A stretch of 64,000 nucleotides of DNA from Porphyromonas canoris (GTDB taxonomy: Bacteria > Bacteroidota > Bacteroidia > Bacteroidales > Porphyromonadaceae), in contig NZ_JQZV01000013.1 in NCBI RefSeq assembly GCF_000769115.1, positions 622,832-686,831 on the forward strand. The letters run 5' to 3'. Position 1 is the first letter of the stretch. Every line of letters starts with the position of its first letter. Shown here piece after piece: positions 26,541 to 37,180 of this stretch. The position numbers and the translations under genes are program-made. The notes under the pieces are model-generated. The model had not been told where the DNA came from, did not search any database, and saw only the letters and a list, made by a program, of their open reading frames with translations.

Positions 26541-27239
26541 TTATACTAAACTATCCGACATCTCTTCTTCTAGCTTCGCCACTGCAGGTATAAAGACATG
26601 ATCTTCTACATGGTTGTGGTCATAAAGTTCTATCTGACATGCAAAAATATCGTATAGTACGCTGTGAAGTTTATACCCGCTTTGTGTTGGGTAGTATTTG
26701 ATAAGAATATTTTTCAGCTCTTTGATCTTAAGCTCTATCTGGTCGTGTTTCTTGCGGAATATATCTATATTGTACTTGCTATCTTTCTCTCCATTTATCA
26801 GCTTCGTTGCATAAGGGAATACATATTTGTCTTCATAACTCATGTGTTTACGTACTTCGTCCTCGTATTCATCGAAGAATTTGATAATGACATACACGAC
26901 ATCTTGGGGAGCTTCTTCGAGGGCATTCAGCAGCTTGCTCCTTAGCTCCGGAAGGCGGTAATGCAGGAAGTAGTCGTGCGAATTGCGTAGATAAACAATA
27001 AGCTGCGGTATGGATATTCTTCTATGCAAATCCATATTGTCTCCCGTTGTACGAGAAGAGAGGTAGTGTACCACGTAGAGGAATGTCTCCAGATCCACGC
27101 TGTTTTCCCTGCAGACCTCTGCGATGCTTTTTTCTCCCACACCCAAAGGGATGCCAAACCTGTTCATCAGCAGAAGCATATTGTAGTTTTCGCTGATCAG
27201 ATCTGCCATTTTACTACGACCATTATATATTGTCTTCAT
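26541..27239 (-). CDS. Hemerythrin-domain protein (RIC/YtfE-like)
   Basis: A 232-residue protein with an N-terminal DUF542/ScdA-like segment (about 10-75; SIAEVCRENSVDLETF) and a hemerythrin four-helix domain (about 80-225). The likely diiron ligands fall in HDYFLHYRLPEL, EVRKHMSYEDKYVFP, KKHDQIE and HNHVEDHVFIPA. Relatives repair iron-sulfur clusters after nitric oxide or oxidative damage, or sense oxygen or NO. The neighbouring LuxR regulator suggests a linked stress-response pair, though this is inference from position. The promoter box at 27302-27309 lies 63 bp upstream. Confidence 0.85.
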   Translation of the reverse strand: MKTIYNGRSKMADLISENYNMLLLMNRFGIPLGVGEKSIAEVCRENSVDLETFLYVVHYLSSRTTGDNMDLHRRISIPQLIVYLRNSHDYFLHYRLPELRSKLLNALEEAPQDVVYVIIKFFDEYEDEVRKHMSYEDKYVFPYATKLINGEKDSKYNIDIFRKKHDQIELKIKELKNILIKYYPTQSGYKLHSVLYDIFACQIELYDHNHVEDHVFIPAVAKLEEEMSDSLV

Positions 27240-27301
27240 TCTATATGTCTGTATTTATATCTTTTATACTGCGAAAAATATTTCGTCTAACTATTTCGTA
27301 T

Positions 27302-27309
27302 CAAAATTA
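27302..27309 (-). promoter_or_regulatory. -7 promoter box (TAATTTTG) for hemerythrin gene
   Basis: On the minus strand TAATTTTG matches TAnnTTTG, 62 bp before the start. Confidence 0.5.
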
Positions 27310-27696
27310 CAATATATGGTCGAGATAAGCAATGATAGTTTTTAGGTACGGATTTTATTCAAAATCAATATTATTAGGTATTTGCATATTTTATCATAGG
27401 AGATAACTTTGTCAGCGTAATAGTAATACAATAATCGCTTTGCCAAACATAGGCTGAACTAACTAAATATGTCCCTTCGTGAGGACAAGTGGAGATTCCG
27501 ATGATGGAGCACTCCCACAATCGCGAGCATATTTCCTGACACAAAGGAACCATACTAAAAGTGATAAATACAAATTTTTGTCGGGAGTCTTTTGGGAAAA
27601 AGGCTCCCGACGCCTTTTATCCGACAAAGGTATAAAGAAAAAGTGTTGCTATTTATATTTTCTCGTTTCAGTTTTCAGCTCCCTTTTGTGGAGCTG

Positions 27697-28076
27697 TTTT
27701 TATATATTCCATACCGCAGAAATGTGTCCATTTTTGCGCTCTCTATTTTGATCGGAGGGGGCGTTTTCAGAGCACGACCGAACTGTTAAATTCAGGCTGT
27801 TTTATTAACACAAATTCCGATACTCGTTAAGCCAAAACAGTAAACGAGCATATTTTGTCGGCTAAACGTGTTTAATTTTTCAATGAACACGTTTAGTGAT
27901 TTCATTAAACACGTTTACCGGATTCGATTAACGTGTTTTTTTCTCAGATTGGGCTGGTTTTATAATCTGTTGATATGGTGTGTTTTATCTTCATTCTTCT
28001 TCTTTTTGATAGGAGAAGAGAGGAGACGAGAGGGGAAAGGAGAGCCTGATTTCCCTGATTCGGATTTATATAAAAA
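27697..28076 (+). repeat. Dispersed hairpin element, copy 2 (shortened)
   Basis: Begins TTTTTATATATTCC and carries the hairpin core (AACGTGTT 27865-27872, AACACGTT 27886-27893, AACACGTT 27908-27915, AACGTGTT 27930-27937). After about 27938 it diverges from the other copies and is about 160 bp shorter. A TTTATATAAAA end lies at 28065-28075. Unlike the other copies, its second hairpin is perfectly paired. Confidence 0.85.
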
Positions 28077-28222
28077 TTTCGCTCTGAACGGCATATTTTC
28101 TTTCTCGTTTTCGGAAGATACGATTATGGAAAGAGGCTTCTTTTTATATCTTCGTCATTGCTTGCCAATCCGTCGGTTTTTTGAGATAAAATCCATCAAA
28201 GAAGAAGAGGATCCACAAACAA

Positions 28223-28256
28223 CAAGCTCACAGCAAGGAGTGTTGCTGTGAGCTTG
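28223..28256 (-). terminator. Hairpin, probable terminator of megL
   Basis: A perfect 14-bp stem (CAAGCTCACAGCAA 28223-28236, complement 28243-28256) has a 6-nt loop. It lies about 95 bp past the megL stop. The minus-strand tail (TTGTTTG) is only moderately T-rich. Confidence 0.5.
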
Positions 28257-28350
28257 CATGGAGGAAGGAGTTCCCATTGAGTTATGATTTTCATCGGGGA
28301 GCGTTTTTCCCCTTATCATAGTGTCTTCGCGATGTGGCTGTTATCACCTG

Positions 28351-29547
28351 TTAAAGCGCATCCAATCCTTGCTTGAGATCGGCTATGATATCTTCTGCAT
28401 CTTCAAGACCAACGGAGAGTCTTACCAGTCCGTCCGAAATATTTGCCATGGCTCTCTCTTCCGGTGTGTATGGAGAGTGGGTCATGCTGGCAGGGTGTTG
28501 GATAAGCGTTTCCGCATCTCCAAGACTCACTGCCACTTTGCACATCTGCATTGCATTGATAAGTTTCTTTCCGGCATCCATTCCTCCTTTGAGTTCAAAC
28601 GAGATCATGCCTCCCGGAAGAGACATATATTTCTTTACCAGATCTCTTTGAGGGAAACTTTCGAGTCCCGGATATGAGATGGATGAAACCTGTGGATGCT
28701 TTTCGAGGAACTCGGCAACCTTTTGTGCGTTTGCACTATGCTTTTCCACTCGTATCGGAAGAGTCTTCATACCTCTGTCTATAAGGAATGCGTCAAATGG
28801 GCTGAGCGATGCACCGGTAAGGTCTTTTACTCCCAATAGTCGTACCTGATTGATGTACTCCTCTTTTCCGACAACAAATCCGGCTATGACATCTCCGTGT
28901 CCGTTAAGATACTTGGTGGCAGAGTGGATAATGATGTCCGCACCATGTTCCAATGGACGACAGATGTAAGGGGTACAGTAAGTGTTATCCACCATCACCT
29001 GTACGCCTTCTTGGCGGTGGGCTATCTCTGCCACGGCGGCAATGTCTATCATATCCATATTAGGGTTTGCAGGGCTTTCAAGATATACCACTTTGGTATT
29101 CGGGCGCATTGCTTTGGCAACCTCTTGCGGGTCTCTCATGTCCACATAAGTTACTTCTATTCCGTATCTGGACAGACCGTGAGTGAAGTAAGCATGTGTA
29201 CAGCCATAAAGAGTCCTGTGTGCCACAATGTGATCTCCGGTCTGTACCAGTATCCAAATAGCAGAAGTTACTGCTCCTATACCTGATGCGGTGGACATTG
29301 CTGCCTCTGCGCCTTCGAGCAGAGCGAGTTTCTTCTCTACCTTGGTGCAGGATGGGTTTCCTAATCGAGAGTAAATATATCCCGGTTCTTCCAAGGCAAA
29401 GCGAGCTCCTCCTTGTTCTGCCGAGTCGAATACAAATGTTGAGGTTTGAAAGATCGGTGTTGCAAGTGCTCCGTAGGCATTTTTTTCTGATCCTCCGTGA
29501 ATAGCTTTTGTTGCAAAGCCTGCTTTTTCGATTTTTTCGTGGTTCAT
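28351..29547 (-). CDS. megL: Methionine gamma-lyase
   Basis: The 398-residue Cys/Met-metabolism PLP enzyme has the PLP-lysine motif SATKYLNGHGD, the start SEKNAYGALATPIFQTSTF, and the sequence TLYGCTHAY. The Cys in TLYGC matches the position characteristic of methionine gamma-lyases rather than cystathionine lyases. The reaction cleaves methionine to methanethiol, 2-oxobutyrate and ammonia in the cytoplasm, a known source of volatile sulfur in Porphyromonas. It is transcribed divergently from tyrosine phenol-lyase. No perfect promoter box was seen. Confidence 0.92.
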   Translation of the reverse strand: MNHEKIEKAGFATKAIHGGSEKNAYGALATPIFQTSTFVFDSAEQGGARFALEEPGYIYSRLGNPSCTKVEKKLALLEGAEAAMSTASGIGAVTSAIWILVQTGDHIVAHRTLYGCTHAYFTHGLSRYGIEVTYVDMRDPQEVAKAMRPNTKVVYLESPANPNMDMIDIAAVAEIAHRQEGVQVMVDNTYCTPYICRPLEHGADIIIHSATKYLNGHGDVIAGFVVGKEEYINQVRLLGVKDLTGASLSPFDAFLIDRGMKTLPIRVEKHSANAQKVAEFLEKHPQVSSISYPGLESFPQRDLVKKYMSLPGGMISFELKGGMDAGKKLINAMQMCKVAVSLGDAETLIQHPASMTHSPYTPEERAMANISDGLVRLSVGLEDAEDIIADLKQGLDAL

Positions 29548-29601
29548 ATTTCTTCTGTAAGTATTAAGTGATTTTCTCTGTAAGAGACTGCTAAGATATG
29601 A

Positions 29602-31035
<1,434 letters not shown>

Positions 31036-31083
31036 GACCGGAGAACCCGAAGAGTTGCAACAACGCAACATACTTAATCATAG

Positions 31084-31121
31084 AAGAGACCGCCTGAGCA
31101 TCATGCTCAAGCGGTCTCTTT
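31084..31121 (+). terminator. Intrinsic terminator after tpl
   Basis: A long stem (AAGAGACCGC 31084-31093 with GCGGTCTCTT 31111-31120, plus inner TGAGCAT/ATGCTCA) is followed by T-rich sequence. Confidence 0.85.
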
Positions 31122-31220
31122 GCATTATGCTCTCTGGTAAAGTAAGAATAAGCAGAGGATAATGCCCGATAAGCTCTGTTAAGAACCGGTTTATAATTAG
31201 GTTTTCTTCTTGGTTCTGTC

Positions 31221-31228
31221 TATATTTG
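31221..31228 (+). promoter_or_regulatory. -7 promoter box (TATATTTG) for DUF4301 gene
   Basis: TATATTTG matches TAnnTTTG, 29 bp before ATG 31258. Confidence 0.6.
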
Positions 31229-31257
31229 TAGGAGTGTAAAAACAGTAGAAACGACCT

Positions 31258-32805
31258 ATGCAAATCCCTGATTACTTAACGCAAGAAGACTTGCTTCAGA
31301 TCGAAGAGCAAGGACTCTCTCTTAAAGAAATAGAGAAGCAGATCAAACGTCTTACAAATGGCTTTCCTTATCTCAAGGTATTACGATCCGCCACGGTAGG
31401 AGACGGCATTACAAGACTGTCAAAAGAGGAACAGGTTAAGTATTTAGAAGAGTGGAGCAAGGCACAATCTTCTTCCGGGAAGAAGATTATAAAGTTTATT
31501 CCTGCTTCCGGAGCCGCTTCCCGGATGTTCAAAGAGCTGTACGAGGTGCTTTCAAACCCTCAGGAGTGCAGCATGGAAGAGCTTCCGGATTCTGTGAAGT
31601 CGGTTCTGGATCAGATTCATCTCTTTGCATTTTTCGATGCACTCAATAGTGTTTGTCTGAAAAACGAGTTTAAGACCTGTACAAGAATGTTGGCACAGGG
31701 AGAGTATCGTAAAGTCATATCTTATCTGATAGAAGAAAAGGGACTCAATTACGGAAATCTTCCGAAGGCTCTTCTCCTTTTTCATAAGTATAAGGATGGA
31801 AACAGAACAGCGGCAGAAGAGCATCTTGCAGAGGGAGCAATGTATGCAAAGGATCTTCAAGGCGATGTACATCTGCATTTTACTCTTTCTCCCGAACATA
31901 TAGCACCGTTCAATGAGCTGATGAATCAGAAGAAAACTCTCATGGAGGAGCACTATTCCGTAAACTACAATATCTCATACAGCATCCAGAAAAAGGAAAC
32001 GGACACCATTGCAGTGGATATGGACAATCAGCCTTTAAGGGATCCGAAAACGGGCAGACTCGTATTTCGTCCCGGCGGACATGGTGCTCTCATTCAGAAC
32101 CTGAACGAAATAGATGCGGATATTATTTTCATCAAGAATATAGATAATGTAGTGCCCGATCATCATAAGTGCGAGACGGTGATTTATAAGAAAGTACTGG
32201 GCGGCTTCCTGGTCTTTCTTCGCAACAAGGTTTATCGTCTGATGGAGAGTTTGACCAAGGGACGCATCTCTCGTGATACCATCGAGCAGGCAAGAGATCT
32301 GCTTTATCGCTACTTCTCGGTGGATATAAATATTGAGGGACTGCATCCGGAAGATGCGGTAAGAATCATCCGCGAGAAACTCAACCGTCCCATTCGTATA
32401 TGCGGAATGGTAAAAAATGAGGGGGAACCCGGTGGCGGGCCTTATATTATCGAGCATGAGGATGGAACCACATCCCTTCAGATCTTGGAAGGAACACAAA
32501 TAGACACCTCTACAGAAGAAGGCCAAAAGCTCCTTTTATCGGGTACACACTTCAATCCCGTAGATATAGTTTGCAGTATCAAAGATTATCAGGGAAAATT
32601 CTTTGACCTTACTGCGTTTATAGATGAAAACACCGGATTTATTGCGGAAAAGAGCAAAGGCGGAGAGAGATTAAAGGCTCTCGAACTTCCCGGACTTTGG
32701 AATGGCGCAATGGCAGGGTGGAACACCGCATTTGTGGAAGTGCCTGCCGAAACATTCAATCCGGTAAAGACCATCAATGATCTCCTTAGAGACTCACACA
32801 GATAG
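31258..32805 (+). CDS. DUF4301 family protein
   Basis: A 515-residue soluble protein with the DUF4301 features: an N-terminal helix-rich start (LTQEDLLQIEEQGLSLKEIEKQI), KFIPASGAASRMFKEL near residue 85, RPGGHGALIQNLNEIDADIIFIKNIDN near 270, and a GMVKNEGEPGGGP segment near 380. The GASR and PGGHG loops recall nucleotidyltransferase-like sugar-phosphate enzymes, but no reaction is established. It has its own promoter and lies 26 bp before pepP. Confidence 0.88.
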   Translation: MQIPDYLTQEDLLQIEEQGLSLKEIEKQIKRLTNGFPYLKVLRSATVGDGITRLSKEEQVKYLEEWSKAQSSSGKKIIKFIPASGAASRMFKELYEVLSNPQECSMEELPDSVKSVLDQIHLFAFFDALNSVCLKNEFKTCTRMLAQGEYRKVISYLIEEKGLNYGNLPKALLLFHKYKDGNRTAAEEHLAEGAMYAKDLQGDVHLHFTLSPEHIAPFNELMNQKKTLMEEHYSVNYNISYSIQKKETDTIAVDMDNQPLRDPKTGRLVFRPGGHGALIQNLNEIDADIIFIKNIDNVVPDHHKCETVIYKKVLGGFLVFLRNKVYRLMESLTKGRISRDTIEQARDLLYRYFSVDINIEGLHPEDAVRIIREKLNRPIRICGMVKNEGEPGGGPYIIEHEDGTTSLQILEGTQIDTSTEEGQKLLLSGTHFNPVDIVCSIKDYQGKFFDLTAFIDENTGFIAEKSKGGERLKALELPGLWNGAMAGWNTAFVEVPAETFNPVKTINDLLRDSHR

Positions 32806-32831
32806 ACAAATACCAAACAAATTCAATAAAC

Positions 32832-34631
32832 ATGGACAAGCAAATCATTATAAACAGACTTTCTCGTTTAAGAGAGAGCATGAAAAAGGAAGGAATAGAT
32901 GCCTACATCATTCCGAGTTCGGATCATCACTTGAGCGAATATCCCCCACAATGTTGGAAGGATAGAGAGTGGATCTCTTCCTTTAACGGTTCTGCCGGAA
33001 CAGTGATGGTTACCGCAGATCATGCAGGATTGTGGACAGACTCTCGCTACTTTTTGCAAGGCTCGGAGCAGTTGAAAGGAACCACCATTGAGCTTTACAA
33101 GATGGGAATGCCTGCTACGCCAACCATTCCTGAATATATCAGAGATCATAAAGCCACTATCCGCAGAGTGGGATTTTTCGGAAAATCCATGTCGGCAGCA
33201 GAAGCATTGGGTACGCAAAATGCCCTTGCTCCTTACGGTATAGAGGTTGTGTGGAACAAAGATCTTATAGCACCTTTGCACGAAGAGCCTGCCACTCTCC
33301 CGATGTTTCCTTTCTACGAGCAGCCTCTAAAGTATGCGGGAATGTCTGTTGCAGATAAACTTTCTCTGCTTAGAAAGACTCTTCTTGCAGATGGAGCCAA
33401 CTCTTGCATTATCACCATGCTTGATGAGATTGCCTGGCTTTTCAATGTAAGAGGCACTGATGTGCTTTACAACCCGGTGGGTATAGCTTACGGTCTTGTT
33501 ACACCAAAGGCTGCATACATCTATACAATGGAGGGTAAGATACCTGCCGAACTGCAAGCCTCTCTATCCGAAGCCGGTGTAATGGTGCGTACATACAATG
33601 ACATCTACAAGGATGTTACCGGTCTTACGGCAGAAGAGGTGGTACTGCTCGATAATGCAAGAACGAATTACGCTTTGTTCAAATCCATCCCGGCGCACAC
33701 ACCAAGAGTGATAAAGACCTCTGCCATCACTCGTCTGAAAGCGATCAAAAACGCAGTGGAAGTGGAAGGATACCGTAAGGCGATGCAGCGAGACGGGGTA
33801 GCTCTCACTCGTTTCTTTATCTGGCTGGAAAAAGTGTTGAATGCAGGGGGAACGCCTTCGGAATATGAAATTGGAGTTAAGCTGGCAGAGTTCAGAGCGC
33901 AGGGAGATCTTTATGTGAGCGATAGCTTCTCCACCATTTGCGGATATAACGGCAATGGAGCCATTGTGCATTACAGCGCACAGAAAGATAGCTGTAAGAG
34001 AGTAGAGAAGAAAGGTATCTTGCTGCTGGACTCCGGCGGTCAGTATCGCGACGGAACTACGGATATTACCCGAACAGTCTCTTTGGATGGCAACCCTACG
34101 GCTCGTCAGAAAGCAGACTATACCCGTGTACTGAAAGGGCACATCGCTATCGCAAGAGCTATCTTCCCTCAAGGAACAAGAGGTTCGCAGCTGGACATCT
34201 TGGCGCGTAAAGCTCTATGGGATGTGTGTCAAAACTACGGACACGGAACGGGACACGGCGTGGGACACTTCCTCAACGTTCATGAAGGCCCTCAAAATAT
34301 CCGTATGGACGAAAATCCTGCCCTTCTTGAGCTTGGCTGCTTCACCAGCAACGAGCCGGGACTCTACATTGCAGGAGAGTACGGAATACGTATAGAGAAC
34401 CTTATCCTCTGTGTTCCATACAAAGAGACCGAGTTTGGCTCATTCTACGCGTTCGATACGCTCACAATGTGCTACTTGGACAACAATCTGGTAGATGTCT
34501 CTCTTATGACTCCCGAAGAGATCAAGTGGTACAACGATTACCAATCACAGGTTTATGCAGAGGTTAGTCCTTCACTGACCGCAGAAGAGTCGGCATGGCT
34601 AAAAGCCAAGACTGCTCCGCTCTCTGCTTGA
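32832..34631 (+). CDS. pepP: Xaa-Pro aminopeptidase P (M24B)
   Basis: The 599-residue three-domain aminopeptidase P has two creatinase-like N-terminal domains (about 5-140 and 160-310) and a pita-bread M24 catalytic domain (about 320-540). Metal ligands lie in LLLDSGGQYRDGTTDITRT, the HGTGHGVGHFLNVHEGP loop, SNEPGLYIAGEYGIRIEN and the Glu after it. It removes N-terminal residues preceding proline, useful for a peptide-fermenting cell. It is cytoplasmic, with no signal peptide. It follows DUF4301 and precedes the carbonic anhydrase-like gene. Confidence 0.95.
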   Translation: MDKQIIINRLSRLRESMKKEGIDAYIIPSSDHHLSEYPPQCWKDREWISSFNGSAGTVMVTADHAGLWTDSRYFLQGSEQLKGTTIELYKMGMPATPTIPEYIRDHKATIRRVGFFGKSMSAAEALGTQNALAPYGIEVVWNKDLIAPLHEEPATLPMFPFYEQPLKYAGMSVADKLSLLRKTLLADGANSCIITMLDEIAWLFNVRGTDVLYNPVGIAYGLVTPKAAYIYTMEGKIPAELQASLSEAGVMVRTYNDIYKDVTGLTAEEVVLLDNARTNYALFKSIPAHTPRVIKTSAITRLKAIKNAVEVEGYRKAMQRDGVALTRFFIWLEKVLNAGGTPSEYEIGVKLAEFRAQGDLYVSDSFSTICGYNGNGAIVHYSAQKDSCKRVEKKGILLLDSGGQYRDGTTDITRTVSLDGNPTARQKADYTRVLKGHIAIARAIFPQGTRGSQLDILARKALWDVCQNYGHGTGHGVGHFLNVHEGPQNIRMDENPALLELGCFTSNEPGLYIAGEYGIRIENLILCVPYKETEFGSFYAFDTLTMCYLDNNLVDVSLMTPEEIKWYNDYQSQVYAEVSPSLTAEESAWLKAKTAPLSA

Positions 34632-34648
34632 GTAAAACATAGAAGAGT

Positions 34649-35167
34649 ATGGCAATAGTACAGACCGTCAGAGGCTTTACCCCCAAGATCCCGGAGAGTT
34701 GTTTCCTTGCTACCAATGCGGTAGTTGTGGGAGATGTAGAGATGGGAGAGGGATGCAGTATATGGTTCGGTACTGTTTTACGCGGTGATGTAAACAGTAT
34801 CAGAATAGGTAACAATGTCAATATCCAGGATGGCGCGGTGGTGCATACGCTCTATCAGAAATCTGTGAGCATAATAAAAGACAACGTCTCCATAGGTCAT
34901 AATGCAATCATTCACGGAGCAACCATCGAAGAGGGCGCCCTTATCGGAATGGGAGCCATCGTTATGGATCATGCTGTGGTCGGATCCGGAGCAATTGTTG
35001 CCGCAGGCAGCGTAGTGCTTAGTGGCACTCAGATCCCTCCCGGAGCGTTGTATGCAGGTTCGCCGGCTAAGTTTATCAAAGAGGTGGCAATAGAGCAAGC
35101 CACCGAAATGAATAAGAAGATCGCTGCAAACTATCAGATGTATGCCTCTTGGTATGGCGAGCAGTAA
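34649..35167 (+). CDS. Gamma-carbonic anhydrase family hexapeptide protein
   Basis: This 172-residue left-handed beta-helix protein has repeated hexapeptides and the trimer metal-site histidines in AVVHTLYQK, SIGHNAIIHGATIEEG. Family members (YrdA/PaaY type) bind zinc and are sometimes carbonic anhydrases or thioesterases; the substrate is not fixed. It starts 17 bp after pepP and is followed by a terminator at 35230-35277. Confidence 0.9.
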   Translation: MAIVQTVRGFTPKIPESCFLATNAVVVGDVEMGEGCSIWFGTVLRGDVNSIRIGNNVNIQDGAVVHTLYQKSVSIIKDNVSIGHNAIIHGATIEEGALIGMGAIVMDHAVVGSGAIVAAGSVVLSGTQIPPGALYAGSPAKFIKEVAIEQATEMNKKIAANYQMYASWYGEQ

Positions 35168-35229
35168 GCAGAGGTAACTCCTTAATATCAGCTTATAGGA
35201 AGCCATAACGGCTTCGTCTATATAATCTC

Positions 35230-35277
35230 AACAGCCAATTATCGGAATCTGAATGATCTGGTAATTGGCTGTTTTTG
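35230..35277 (+). terminator. Intrinsic terminator after hexapeptide-protein gene
   Basis: The stem AACAGCCAATTAT (35230-35242) pairs with GTAATTGGCTGTT (35261-35273), followed by TTTTG. Confidence 0.75.
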
Positions 35278-35663
35278 TTGTGTCTGTTTGATCTCTTTTC
35301 GTCTTAAAAGAGGAAAGTTTTCAAAATAAAGCCGTTCAGAAAAATATTTGAACGTATTAAGAAAAGAGCGTAAAGCTATTCAAGAGTACAAAGCACGACT
35401 CGACCACCGGTTTTCATGGTTCGATTTGTGCAAATCAACTCTTCATTTGTGATCATCAAGCCTTGAATCTCTTTTCTTAATCTGTTCAGGAAGAGATATG
35501 AACGGGTTAAGAAGAGTCTTTATAAAGGTTCAGAAAAAGTAGTCTTGCAGAAAACCGATAGCCGTACAACCATCTGTTTTTTGTTTAATCCCGAACCTGT
35601 GCAGGTATGGAATACGGAAGCCGAACTTGTTTCAGCCCTCTGAACGTCATTTTATAGAAAAGC

Positions 35664-35700
35664 CTCGTCCCGATAACTATTGTAATGTTATCGGGACGAG
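35664..35700 (-). terminator. Intrinsic terminator at end of bat-thyA-folA run
   Basis: A 14-bp stem (CTCGTCCCGATAAC 35664-35677, complement 35687-35700) is followed by TTTTC on the minus strand, 40 bp past the last gene. Confidence 0.75.
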
Positions 35701-35739
35701 ACCATTTCTTATTTGATTCGGTATTGAGAGCGCAGTGTT

Positions 35740-36639
35740 CTAACTGCTACTCTCTTCTTGAGACCGGAGTGTTTCTTTCTTTTTTGCTACGCTCTTGATC
35801 CATAGATATACCGCCAATCCAACAAAGAGTAGCAGGATAAGAATCATCTCCATGCGGTGGGAGAGTGGATCTGTCCAAAATTCTTTGAAAAACTCTACCC
35901 GTCCGAGAATTTCTACGGCAGTCCAAAAAACGATGACCGTGGCTATCGAGAAGCGAATATTGGCACCCCAGGATCCAAACTTCAGCTGCTTTTTGAACAT
36001 GAATAGAGAGCCTATAAGACATACGGCAAACACGATCCAAGTGACGGGATGATACTCTCCTAAAAAGTGATCATCGTAGCAGAACATGAGCAGCAGATAG
36101 CATGACCAGAGCATCATATTGAGCTCCATGAAGGTTACGATAGAGGTATGTCTGGTCATCGGACGTACAACAATGTCGTTTTTCTTCCCTCTGAAAAGGA
36201 CTCTTTGCCACCAGTTGATAAAGTTACATCCCGTCTTAACGCTGAACAGATAAAGCACCATGAACATAGCCCATAGCCCAAAAGTGGCAGGAAGAATGAG
36301 GTATTCGGGTCTGGTAACCACTTCTCCATTCACGATCTCGGCTTGTACGCCGAAGCGTTGGGCATAGTAAACGAATATGAACTCTACCCATCCGGTCCAG
36401 AAGAGCAGTCCTCCGAAGAAGCCCCACAAAGTTTGTCTTGTATCTCCGGTTGCGAATACTCCAAAGATTACCATAAGAAGCCCGACAAAACCTAAAGAGA
36501 AAGAGGCATAGTGCAGATACGGTGGAACAAGCAGGTGTTCCATTATGGCCATGAGAGCATGACCGAGTGGCATGGTGAAAAGAACCATCAGGAAAGAGAT
36601 GATAGACTTCCACCAATGTCTTGTAGTGTGTTGTGCCAT
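35740..36639 (-). CDS. Polytopic membrane protein of unknown function
   Basis: A 299-residue protein with about eight hydrophobic segments and a basic and Ser-rich tail; no family was recognised. ATG 36639 (MAQHTTRHWWKS) was chosen over an upstream start at 36801 because the longer form would overlap the end of folA by 137 bp and add polar residues. It is the last gene of the long moxR-bat-thyA-folA minus-strand run, 25 bp after folA. Its function cannot be inferred beyond membrane location. Confidence 0.75.
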   Translation of the reverse strand: MAQHTTRHWWKSIISFLMVLFTMPLGHALMAIMEHLLVPPYLHYASFSLGFVGLLMVIFGVFATGDTRQTLWGFFGGLLFWTGWVEFIFVYYAQRFGVQAEIVNGEVVTRPEYLILPATFGLWAMFMVLYLFSVKTGCNFINWWQRVLFRGKKNDIVVRPMTRHTSIVTFMELNMMLWSCYLLLMFCYDDHFLGEYHPVTWIVFAVCLIGSLFMFKKQLKFGSWGANIRFSIATVIVFWTAVEILGRVEFFKEFWTDPLSHRMEMILILLLFVGLAVYLWIKSVAKKKETLRSQEESSS

Positions 36640-36664
36640 TTTGGGTAATGAGTCTGTTGTGCAG

Positions 36665-37180
36665 TTATTGCTTGCGTAAGAATTTACGGAACGTGATATT
36701 GTAGTGATTTTTATCGTCTTTCGGATGATGAACAGCAGATACTTCCGTCCATTCGTCCGATAGAGGGGGCATAAAAGTATCTGCTTGGTCGAAAGTGGCA
36801 TCCACTTCTGTGATGTACAGCGTATCGGTCAGAGGAAAAGCTTGCTTGAATATGTCTGCACCTCCGATGAAGAACAGCTCCTTTTCGTCCTTGCAAACAG
36901 ATATTGCTTCTTCTATCGAATGTACTATCTCACAAGATGGAGCTGTATAATCTTTGGAGCGAGTGAGTATGATATTCCTTCTTCCGGGTAATGCTCCATT
37001 GGGCAAACTTTCAAAAGTTTTTCGTCCCATGATGATAGGATGCCCTAACGTTGTCTGCTTGAAGAAGGCAAGGTCGGCACGGAGAGAGCGTCCCCAAGGC
37101 ATATCTCCTTGTTGTCCTATCTCTCTGTTCAGCCCCATGGCTACAATCATCGATACGAGAGGGGAGTGTTCATTCTTCAT
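36665..37180 (-). CDS. folA: Dihydrofolate reductase
   Basis: The 171-residue enzyme carries typical DHFR signatures: [53 protein letters not shown] and [25 protein letters not shown]. It reduces dihydrofolate with NADPH. Its start overlaps the thyA stop by 4 bp, coupling it to thymidylate synthase, whose reaction consumes reduced folate. Confidence 0.96.
   Translation of the reverse strand: MKNEHSPLVSMIVAMGLNREIGQQGDMPWGRSLRADLAFFKQTTLGHPIIMGRKTFESLPNGALPGRRNIILTRSKDYTAPSCEIVHSIEEAISVCKDEKELFFIGGADIFKQAFPLTDTLYITEVDATFDQADTFMPPLSDEWTEVSAVHHPKDDKNHYNITFRKFLRKQ

Larger units (their letters stand above)
27240..28350. other. 1.1-kb intergenic region with repeat copy 2 and hairpins
   Basis: No gene is supported. 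From left to right: promoter of the hemerythrin gene; a hairpin at 27580-27611 (GTCGGGAG/CTCCCGAC); a terminator-like stem CAGCTCC/GGAGCTG (27676-27696) with a following T-run; repeat copy 2; and a hairpin at 28223-28256. A 127-codon plus frame (27868-28251) begins inside the repeat and is low-complexity. Confidence 0.6.
35168..35739. other. Convergent intergenic region with GAACNNRTTAA motifs
   Basis: The gap contains two terminators and a diffuse cluster of motifs like that at 7922-8125: GAACGTATTAAG (35350-35361), TTAATCTGTTC (35478-35488, reverse orientation) and GAACGGGTTAAG (35500-35511). No gene is seen. Confidence 0.5.

Noticed and set aside
27868-28251. 127-codon plus frame after repeat copy 2
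   Set aside because: Begins inside the repeat, low-complexity, and no homologue recognised or start signal.
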